Positions 13,859 through 19,560 of a stretch of 19,560 nucleotides of DNA are shown piece by piece. The stretch covers positions 1 to 19,560 of the forward strand of contig JALQUY010000017.1 of the NCBI GenBank assembly GCA_023260615.1. Direction: 5' to 3'. A model generated the notes under the pieces. The model was not told the origin of the DNA. It searched no databases and saw only the letters and a list, made by a program, of their open reading frames with translations. Made by a program: the position numbers and the translations under genes. The DNA is from Schleiferiaceae bacterium (GTDB lineage Bacteria > Bacteroidota > Bacteroidia > Flavobacteriales > Schleiferiaceae). The stretch's first letter is position 1. Each line of letters starts with the position of its first letter.

Positions 13859-14644
13859 ATGAAGTTCATTTTATTTCTCAAGAGCAAGACCTTTTGGTTG
13901 AATGCGGGCTTGGCCTTGGCGTTTTTCATTCTGTTAGGCCTGAGCGCCAACTGGATTTTGAAAGGGGTGACGTCCCATTCGGAGGTCGCAGTCGTGCCAG
14001 ATCTGTCGGGCATGACCATCGAAGAGGCGCAAGCCGTGCTGGAAGGGGAGGCGCTCTTGGCGGAAGTAATGGACTCTAGCCTCTATTTTGCAAAATTGGA
14101 GCCCGGCACCGTAGTCGACCAGTACCCCATGCCGGGTGCAACTGCCAAAGCCGGCCGCACCGTTCAATTGACGATTAACCGCCGCCGCGCCGGGAAAGTC
14201 GCGCTGCCTTTGCTCGTGGAGCGCACCTTGCAACGCGCTGAATTAGATCTCACCTCCCGCGGCTTGCGGGTGGGGCGCATCACCTATGTCCCCGACCTCG
14301 CAGAAGGCCTCGTCCTCCAAGTGAGTGCCGGAGGGGTCGTCCTCGCAGAAGGCAGTCAGATCCGCAAGGGCACCGCGGTAGACTTAGTGGTCGGCAAGCG
14401 CTCCGGACCTCCCACGCACGCGGTTCCCAACCTTTTGGGCATGCGCTTTGGCGAGGCCAAGGCCATTTTGCAGCTCAGCGGATTGCGCATTGAATGGGTA
14501 GAAGGCGACACCTCCAATGCTGATTTGGTGGTTCACCTCCAGCTCCCCGAAGATTCGAAAGGAAGTTTTGTGACGCATAAAGATGGGGTGGTGCGCGTTT
14601 GGATAGGTGAGGAACACCTCCTTCAAGCCAACGATGAACAGTAA
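13859..14644 (+). CDS. PASTA-domain membrane protein, no kinase domain
   Basis: The 261-residue protein has a short cytoplasmic N-terminus, one transmembrane helix (about residues 12-34) and three PASTA-type repeats in the periplasm: about 43-108 (VVPDLSGMTIEEAQAVLEGE, later QYPMPGATAKAGRTVQLTI), 112-180 and 187-250 (VPNLLGMRFGEAKAILQLSG). PASTA domains bind peptidoglycan or related molecules in the kinases and penicillin-binding proteins where they were described. Here neither a kinase nor a transpeptidase domain is present, so a role in sensing or binding cell wall is only an inference. It is divergent from ddl, which makes cell wall precursors. Its end overlaps the next gene's start by 11 bases. 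Similar stand-alone PASTA proteins beside ddl and rluD are familiar in Bacteroidota. Confidence 0.88.
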   Translation: MKFILFLKSKTFWLNAGLALAFFILLGLSANWILKGVTSHSEVAVVPDLSGMTIEEAQAVLEGEALLAEVMDSSLYFAKLEPGTVVDQYPMPGATAKAGRTVQLTINRRRAGKVALPLLVERTLQRAELDLTSRGLRVGRITYVPDLAEGLVLQVSAGGVVLAEGSQIRKGTAVDLVVGKRSGPPTHAVPNLLGMRFGEAKAILQLSGLRIEWVEGDTSNADLVVHLQLPEDSKGSFVTHKDGVVRVWIGEEHLLQANDEQ

Positions 14645-16424
14645 ATTTTCTCTTGCTCCGCTTGCACTCGCGGTCAGTTTGACCTTGGCGAGCTTTCTGG
14701 CTCGTGCGCAGCAGCCTGCCGAGGCCTGGTTCATGCCGCGCAGCGGGGCCGCACAACCGGTCGCCCTACTTCAAAAGACCTCCGACACCCTCTTGCCGCC
14801 CTTTGTGGACGGGTTTTCGCATCGTTTGAACGCCGGTTGGACCTCTTCGGGCGTGGTGGCTGCGAGCAACTGGTCGGTCGATCCTTTATCGATTGGTGCC
14901 GCGGTTTTTGATGGTATCGCCGTCGACGGTCAGGCGTATCGCCCCGGGGTACTGGGCAATGATTCGTTAACGGACGCCTTGGTGTCGCCCTACTTTAATT
15001 TGACGGGGCAGACCAGTGGTGTGCTCAGTTTTTACCTCCAACAGGGCGGATTGGGCGACCCTACGGAAACGACCGATTCCTTGGTGGTGCATTTTTGGAA
15101 TCCTTCGACCAGCGCGTGGGAGCATGGCTGGGGCCTCCGCGGTGGGTCCAACACGGGCCGCTGGCATGCGCAGGCTATGGCACTTCCGGCCCATTTGAAT
15201 GGCCAAAATGGCGTTCGCTTTCGCATCGCGCGCTACGGGTCTCCCGGCGGCGCCTTTGATCATTTCTTGCTGGATTATCTGGAGTTCGGCATGGCCCGAA
15301 CGCTCTCCGACACCGCTCTCTTCGATCCCGCCTGGTCGCGCGTCCCCGCTCAGCTGTTCAACGGCTACTCCGAGCTGCCCTGGTGGCACTACAGCGGTTT
15401 TGTGCTCGAACAGGACAGCCTGAACACCGCCTACCGCCGCAACGGCGCTGCCCCCGTAGGCGGATGGCAGTTGAATTTGGGCAAGTACACCTGGAAAGAC
15501 AGCCAAGGTTCCACCGTGGCCAGCCGAAGCAGCGTGCCCGTCGTGACCAACCTCAACCACAACGCTAGCACCCCCTATCCTTTTGCATTGACCAAGCCCG
15601 GCTTGACCCTCAGCGGTCCAGAAACGTATTCCTTCACAGGCTGGTTTGACGGCGAAAACGTCGGCGAACTGTCCAACGACAGTCTGTACATCGTGCAGCC
15701 CCTTCAGGAGCGCTACGGCTTGGACGACGGCAGTGCCGAACGCGCCTACGGGGTGTCCCAAGGAAATGCCCCGCAGCTGGCCCAGAAATTCCACTTTCTG
15801 CAGGCTGATACCCTTCGTGGCGTGGATCTTTCGTTGCTTCCGGCAGGCTTTGATTGGACCGGAATGACCTTCCAGCTGGGGGTTTGGGCGGTGGATACGG
15901 CAGGATTGCCTGGGGAGGTCCTGTACCTTTCAGACAGTGCCTACAGCCCAGCGCTTCCCTACGCCGGTGACCCCTTCCGCCACTATGTGTTGGACACTTC
16001 GGGCCTCTATGTGCCCAAGGACGTGTACATCGGCTTCATTCAGACGACGGGTCCCGCCATTACGCTGGGACTGGATCTGAGCGTGAACACCGTCAAAGCC
16101 TACGGCGATTATGCCGGTTGGTACCCTTCTTTGCTCCCCGGAACCTTGATGGTGCGCCCCTTCTTTCGAGGGCTTCCTGCCGATTTAAGTTCAGCGCATG
16201 AACCTCGCACAGCAGGCATCCTGCTCTATCCCAATCCCGCTTCGACCTCGCTCCAAGGTCCAGCCCTAGGCGGCCCAGCTATGATTTTTAACCTCTACGG
16301 CCAGAAGATGGCCACCTTGGACGCACGTACGGCCTGGTACTTGGATGTCTCCAGCTGGCCCAGTGGCCTCTATGTGCTCCAGTCCGACCAAGGCGAACGA
16401 CAAACCTTTAACGTCCAACACTGA
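14634..16424 (+). CDS. Secreted protein with T9SS C-terminal sorting domain
   Basis: The 596-residue protein starts at ATG 14634 with a signal peptide (MNSKFSLAPLALAVSLTLAS, then FLARAQQ). A GTG at 14607 would add nine residues ahead of it and is less likely. Residues of roughly 50-205 look like a jelly-roll (laminin-G or MAM-like) adhesion or binding domain, with paired strands such as DALVSPYFNLTGQTSGVLSF and FDHFLLDYLEFG. The central part includes ERYGLDDGSAERAYGVS. The end carries a type A sorting domain: LLYPNPASTSLQGPALGG, then FNLYGQKM and SSWPSGLYVLQ. It should cross the inner membrane by Sec and the outer membrane by T9SS, with its C-terminus cleaved and the protein released or anchored. 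No enzyme motif was seen. It overlaps the PASTA gene by 11 bases and the rluD start by one base. Confidence 0.85.
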   Translation: MNSKFSLAPLALAVSLTLASFLARAQQPAEAWFMPRSGAAQPVALLQKTSDTLLPPFVDGFSHRLNAGWTSSGVVAASNWSVDPLSIGAAVFDGIAVDGQAYRPGVLGNDSLTDALVSPYFNLTGQTSGVLSFYLQQGGLGDPTETTDSLVVHFWNPSTSAWEHGWGLRGGSNTGRWHAQAMALPAHLNGQNGVRFRIARYGSPGGAFDHFLLDYLEFGMARTLSDTALFDPAWSRVPAQLFNGYSELPWWHYSGFVLEQDSLNTAYRRNGAAPVGGWQLNLGKYTWKDSQGSTVASRSSVPVVTNLNHNASTPYPFALTKPGLTLSGPETYSFTGWFDGENVGELSNDSLYIVQPLQERYGLDDGSAERAYGVSQGNAPQLAQKFHFLQADTLRGVDLSLLPAGFDWTGMTFQLGVWAVDTAGLPGEVLYLSDSAYSPALPYAGDPFRHYVLDTSGLYVPKDVYIGFIQTTGPAITLGLDLSVNTVKAYGDYAGWYPSLLPGTLMVRPFFRGLPADLSSAHEPRTAGILLYPNPASTSLQGPALGGPAMIFNLYGQKMATLDARTAWYLDVSSWPSGLYVLQSDQGERQTFNVQH

Positions 16425-17464
16425 TGCGTGGAGATGTAGCTGAAGCCTGGGAAGGCGACGAAGAAGACCTCTACGAACACTTTCGGTTTGAAGCGGAACC
16501 TGGACAGAAATTGCTTCGGGTCGATAAGTTCCTGTTCAATTTCATGACGCATACGTCGCGCAACCGCATCCAGAAGGCGGCGGAGGCGGGAGCGATTCGG
16601 GTCAATGCACAGCCTGTAAAAAGCAACTACCGGGTGAAGCCGGGCGATGTGGTCACCTTAGTCCTGGCTCAACCACCGAAGCAGATTGAACTTTTTGCGC
16701 AAGATTTGGACTTGGATGTTGTCTACAAAGACAGCGATGTGGTCATTGTCAATAAGCCCGCCGGCATGGTGGTGCACCCGAGCTATGGGCACTATTCGGA
16801 CACCTTAATCAATGGACTGCTGCACCTCTTTGAGCAGCTGCCCGATGGCGACAAGAGCGAGCGTCCCGGCCTGGTACACCGCATCGATAAGGATACGTCC
16901 GGTCTGCTGGTCATTGCGCGCAACGAATACGCCATGGCCTTCCTCGCCAAGCAGTTTGCCGACCATACCACAGAGCGCGAGTACCTCGCAATCGCCCTGG
17001 GCAATATCGAAGAAGACCGCGGTACGATCACCGGCCACATTGGACGCAGTCTGAAGGATCGGAAAGTTATGGCGGTGTTTGAGGACGGGAAGTACGGCAA
17101 GCATGCGGTGACGCACTATGAAGTCAAGGAGCGCTTTGGCTTCGCCACTTTGGTGGCCTGCCGTCTAGAAACGGGCCGAACGCACCAAATTCGCGCCCAC
17201 TTCAAACACATCGGGCACCCGCTTTTTGCTGATGAGACCTACGGGGGCACGGACATGCCTGTCAAACACGGTTGGCCCAAGTTCAAAGAGTTCATGCTTA
17301 ACAACCTGGAGCTCTGCCCACGCCAAGCCTTACACGCCCGCATGCTGGGCTTTGAGCACCCCACCAAAAAAGGAGAGCGGCTCCGTTTTGAAGCCGCTCT
17401 GCCGGAAGATATGGAAGCGATTCTAGAGCGCTTTCGCAACTACGTCGCTGCGCATTTAGCCTAA
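16424..17464 (+). CDS. rluD: Ribosomal large subunit pseudouridine synthase, RluD type
   Basis: The 346-residue protein has an S4 RNA-binding domain (about residues 30-80: LRVDKFLFNF, then RNRIQKAAEAGAIRVNAQPV) followed by a RluA-family catalytic domain with VHRIDKDTSGLLV, catalytic Asp155, and RLETGRTHQIRAH further on. The family converts specific uridines of 23S rRNA to pseudouridine; RluD proper acts on helix 69. RluC also has an S4 domain, so the D assignment rests on general similarity and on annotation habits in this phylum. An acidic N-terminal extension of about 20 residues precedes the S4 domain. It starts at the last base of the T9SS cargo stop codon (TGATG), suggesting coupled translation. 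Its stop abuts the convergent acyl-CoA ligase stop with no gap, and its 3' end contains that gene's probable terminator. Confidence 0.9.
   Translation: MRGDVAEAWEGDEEDLYEHFRFEAEPGQKLLRVDKFLFNFMTHTSRNRIQKAAEAGAIRVNAQPVKSNYRVKPGDVVTLVLAQPPKQIELFAQDLDLDVVYKDSDVVIVNKPAGMVVHPSYGHYSDTLINGLLHLFEQLPDGDKSERPGLVHRIDKDTSGLLVIARNEYAMAFLAKQFADHTTEREYLAIALGNIEEDRGTITGHIGRSLKDRKVMAVFEDGKYGKHAVTHYEVKERFGFATLVACRLETGRTHQIRAHFKHIGHPLFADETYGGTDMPVKHGWPKFKEFMLNNLELCPRQALHARMLGFEHPTKKGERLRFEAALPEDMEAILERFRNYVAAHLA
17366..17400 (-). terminator. Terminator of the acyl-CoA ligase gene, inside rluD
   Basis: Read on the minus strand, AGAGCGGCT (17400-17392), a nine-base loop, AGCCGCTCT (17382-17374), CC and TTTTTT (17371-17366) form a textbook Rho-independent terminator with nine perfect base pairs, 64 bases past the ligase stop codon. 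The bases are also codons of rluD on the other strand. On the plus strand the T tract would precede the hairpin as A's, so it should not stop rluD transcription. Confidence 0.75.
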
Positions 17465-19228
17465 TTATTCCGCATAAAGTCCTTCGTAGGCTGCCTCGTA
17501 CATTTTGAGGATGGGCTTGCGGCGGAGCTTCATCGTGGGGGTCAGGTGGCCGGCTGGAATGCTCCAGGCGTCCGCCGTAATGACGATTTTCTTGACGGCT
17601 TCCCATTTGCCGAATTGCGCGTTTTTAGCGTCCACTTCTTTTTGGATGCGGGCCACGACGCGTGGGTGCTGAACCATTTCCTCGGGAGTGGTCCATGCGA
17701 TGTCTTTGCGCTTGCACCAGTTTTGAAGGAAGTCAAATTGGGGTTGTAGCAGCAAGACGGGGAATTTGCGGTTTTCGCCAGCGACCATGCACTGCTCGAT
17801 GAAGGGGCTTTCCTTGTAGACGTTCTCCATGTTTTGGGGAGCGATGTACTTGCCGCCAGCCGTTTTGAAGATTTCTTTCTTGCGGTCCGTGATGCGCAGG
17901 TAGCCGCCGGGCAAGATTTCTCCGATGTCTCCGGTGCGGAACCAGCCATCTTCGGTCATAACCTCGGCCGTTAAGTCGGGGCGACCGTAATAGCCCATCA
18001 TGATGTTGGGGCCTTTGGCGAGGATTTCGCCGTCACTGTCCAATTTGAGTTCCACCCCATCGATGGGTGTTCCCACGGTACCTAGCTTGTGGCCTTGGCC
18101 CGTGGGCAAATTCACCGAAAGAACAGGCGACGTCTCCGTCAAGCCATATCCCTCCTGGATGTTGATGCCGGCACCTGCAAAGATGCGGGCCAAACGGGGG
18201 TTCAAGGCTGCAGCGCCCGAAGCGACTGCCTGAGTTTTGCCGCCCAAAGCCTCTTGCCACTTGGAGAAAATGAGCTTTCGGGCTAGTTTGAGCTGGGCAT
18301 AGTACAGCGGAGATTTACCACTGTGCTCGTAGTTTTCGGCCAGGCCCACGGCCCAAAAGAAGAGCGCTTTTTTCACGCCCGTCAATTCCTTGCCTTTGTC
18401 CATAATGCGGTCGTAAACTTTTTCCAGCAAGCGTGGAACAGCGGTAAAGACCTCTGGATGAATCTCGCGGAGGTTGTCGCCAATAGTCTCCATACTTTCT
18501 GCATAGTAGGTGCCTACCCCCGTGGTGAGGTAGATGTAGACGATGACGCGCTCGTAACTGTGGCAAAGAGGAAGGAAGCTCAAGGATTTAGCGCCAGGGC
18601 CAACAGGAAGACGTTGTGCAGATGCGAGTGCATTGCTCGAAATATTGTGGTGGCTCAGCATCACTCCCTTTGGTGTGCCTGTGGTGCCGCTTGTGTAGAT
18701 GAGGGTGGCCAGGTCTTCGGGTTTTACCGCTGCCATGCGGGCGGAGAGCTCGGGACGCTGTGCCTCATCGGCTAACGCAAATACTTCGTCCCAGTGGGCG
18801 CAGCCATCTACAGGAACGAAGGAATAGATTTCTTTTAGACTTGGCACATCCGCCTGTATGGCCTTGACCTTGTGAAAGAGGTCTGCGTCGCTTAAAAAAC
18901 AAAATTTTACTTCAGCGTCGTTAAAGATGAATCGGTAATCCTCCGAGGAGATGGTCGGATATACGGGAACGTCAATGGCACCTGCAGACAAAATCGCTTG
19001 GTCGCAGAGGTTCCATTCCGTCCGGTTGTTGGTCGAAATGATGGCAATCTTGTCACCGGGCTGCACTCCCAAGGCGATGAGGCCCAGGGCGAGTTTCTCG
19101 GCTTTGGCCACATAGTCTGCGGTCGAAAGCGATTCCCATTGGCCGTTTACTTTGGTGTTCAAGGCGTCCGGACGCGGATGCTGTTCAAGGGCGTAGTACG
19201 CGAAGTCGAAAAGACGTGTGGGGGTCAT
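17465..19228 (-). CDS. Long-chain fatty acid-CoA ligase (AMP-forming)
   Basis: The enzyme activates fatty acids as acyl-AMP and then acyl-CoA, for beta-oxidation or lipid recycling. The 587-residue protein shows the AMP-binding motif YTSGTTGTPKG at residues 178-188, GYGLTETSPV in the middle, GWFRTGDIGE, and RKKEIFKTAGGKYIAPQNME. The C-terminal HLTPTMKLRRKPIL is typical of the long-chain acyl-CoA synthetase group of Bacteroidota. It has no signal or membrane segment and is probably cytoplasmic or peripheral. It starts 24 bases after an amidohydrolase gene on the same strand, with a direct repeat in the gap. Its stop directly abuts the rluD stop, and its terminator lies in rluD. The chain-length preference cannot be read from the sequence. 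Often called fadD in annotations, but I leave the symbol blank because paralogues are common. Confidence 0.93.
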   Translation of the reverse strand: MTPTRLFDFAYYALEQHPRPDALNTKVNGQWESLSTADYVAKAEKLALGLIALGVQPGDKIAIISTNNRTEWNLCDQAILSAGAIDVPVYPTISSEDYRFIFNDAEVKFCFLSDADLFHKVKAIQADVPSLKEIYSFVPVDGCAHWDEVFALADEAQRPELSARMAAVKPEDLATLIYTSGTTGTPKGVMLSHHNISSNALASAQRLPVGPGAKSLSFLPLCHSYERVIVYIYLTTGVGTYYAESMETIGDNLREIHPEVFTAVPRLLEKVYDRIMDKGKELTGVKKALFFWAVGLAENYEHSGKSPLYYAQLKLARKLIFSKWQEALGGKTQAVASGAAALNPRLARIFAGAGINIQEGYGLTETSPVLSVNLPTGQGHKLGTVGTPIDGVELKLDSDGEILAKGPNIMMGYYGRPDLTAEVMTEDGWFRTGDIGEILPGGYLRITDRKKEIFKTAGGKYIAPQNMENVYKESPFIEQCMVAGENRKFPVLLLQPQFDFLQNWCKRKDIAWTTPEEMVQHPRVVARIQKEVDAKNAQFGKWEAVKKIVITADAWSIPAGHLTPTMKLRRKPILKMYEAAYEGLYAE

Positions 19229-19229
19229 A

Positions 19230-19257
19230 AGCGTTTAGGTCGTCGTTAGCGTTTAGG
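19230..19257. repeat. Pair of 10-base direct repeats in front of the acyl-CoA ligase gene
   Basis: AGCGTTTAGG occurs at 19230-19239 and again at 19248-19257, with eight bases between the copies. The pair covers nearly the whole gap between the amidohydrolase stop and the ligase start; the second copy overlaps the stop codon region at 19253-19255. It could be an operator or a chance duplication. Confidence 0.5.
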
Positions 19258-19560
19258 GTTGGGCGGTGTAGACGCACGCGCCTTGCACCCAGGTTTGTAA
19301 CACGTTTAACCGCGGAAGGTTGTCTTCCGGACAGGTTAAAAGGTCTTCCGTAAAGATGGTAAAATTTGCCCAAAATCCCGTTTTAACCGCACCTAATTCT
19401 TCCTCTTGGAAGGCGGCATAGGCGGCGTCATGGGTCATGCCTTTCAAGGCTTGGGCGCGCGTCAAGGCGTTTTCCATCTGGAATCCGGCGGCGGGATGGC
19501 CGTCCAAGGCCTTGCGTGCAGAGGCCGCGTACAAGGTGTAAATCGGGTTGACCTCTTCTA
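19253..19560 (-). CDS. Amidohydrolase family protein, C-terminal end (cut by window end)
   Basis: An open frame continues from beyond the window end to a TAA at 19255-19253; about 102 residues are visible, beginning EEVNPIYTLYAASARKALDG and ending LPRLNVLQTWVQGACVYTAQP. The block LTRAQALKGMTHDAAYAAFQ, then GAVKTGFWANFTIFTEDLLT, matches the C-terminal part of YtcJ-type amidohydrolases (Amidohydro_3), where the chain returns to the small beta-sandwich domain after the metal-binding barrel. The metal ligands lie outside the window, so activity cannot be judged, and the substrate is unknown. Apparent start codons inside the window are internal, since the family similarity extends up to the edge. 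It lies 24 bases upstream of the acyl-CoA ligase gene on the same strand. Confidence 0.82.
   Translation of the reverse strand, partial: EEVNPIYTLYAASARKALDGHPAAGFQMENALTRAQALKGMTHDAAYAAFQEEELGAVKTGFWANFTIFTEDLLTCPEDNLPRLNVLQTWVQGACVYTAQP

Noticed and set aside
14967..15794. 275-residue minus-strand frame opposite the T9SS cargo gene
   Set aside because: No domain, and the plus-strand frame has both signal peptide and sorting domain.
1..19560. Search for CRISPR, tRNA, rRNA, insertion sequences, toxin-antitoxin or phage genes
   Set aside because: No spaced repeats, cloverleaf, inverted-repeat-flanked transposase or defence motif was recognised in any intergenic or coding part.

Overview
The window looks like core chromosome of a member of Bacteroidota, most likely a Flavobacteriales-type lineage with unusually high G+C (roughly 55-60 % by eye). 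Four things support this: a PorQ-type component of the type IX secretion system (T9SS); a secreted protein with a T9SS C-terminal sorting domain; the GlmU-like nucleotidyltransferase/acyltransferase family typical of the phylum; and Bacteroidota-type promoter boxes (TAnnTTTG) instead of obvious Shine-Dalgarno sites. There are 18 protein genes, two of them cut by the window edges. I see no rRNA, tRNA, CRISPR array, insertion sequence, phage gene or integrase. No stretch over about 125 bases lacks a gene.

Layout: (1) 1-311, minus: N-terminal part of a lipoprotein. (2) 382-6018, plus: rpmE2, GlmU-like enzyme, lon, porQ, cmk, closely spaced and probably one operon from the promoter near 321-328. 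(3) 6032-10494, minus: rsfS, ftsH, a LUD-domain gene, cdsA, psd, again tightly packed. (4) 10616-12827: four single or short units with overlapping ends, birA (+), pyrE (-), a Nudix hydrolase (+), and coaD (-), which follows ddl (-). (5) 13859-17464, plus: PASTA protein, T9SS cargo protein, rluD, with overlapping starts and stops. (6) 17465-19560, minus: the end of an amidohydrolase gene followed by a long-chain acyl-CoA ligase.

Functionally this is housekeeping. There is ribosome maturation and silencing (L31 type B, RsfS, RluD), proteolysis and membrane quality control (Lon, FtsH), phospholipid synthesis (CdsA, Psd), fatty acid activation, cofactor and nucleotide synthesis (BirA, CoaD, PyrE, Cmk) and cell wall synthesis (Ddl, GlmU-like, possibly the PASTA protein). 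PorQ and the sorting-domain protein connect the region to T9SS export.

I did not find a dedicated undescribed system such as a defence island or biosynthetic cluster. The most interesting signals are regulatory and architectural. A very strong intrinsic-terminator hairpin lies inside the GlmU-like coding sequence just after rpmE2. A second terminator for the acyl-CoA ligase gene is embedded in the convergent rluD gene. A third, apparently orphan, terminator lies between rsfS and birA. Four genes (birA, pyrE, ddl, PASTA) have a TAnnTTTG box only 4-6 bases before the start codon, which predicts leaderless or nearly leaderless mRNAs.
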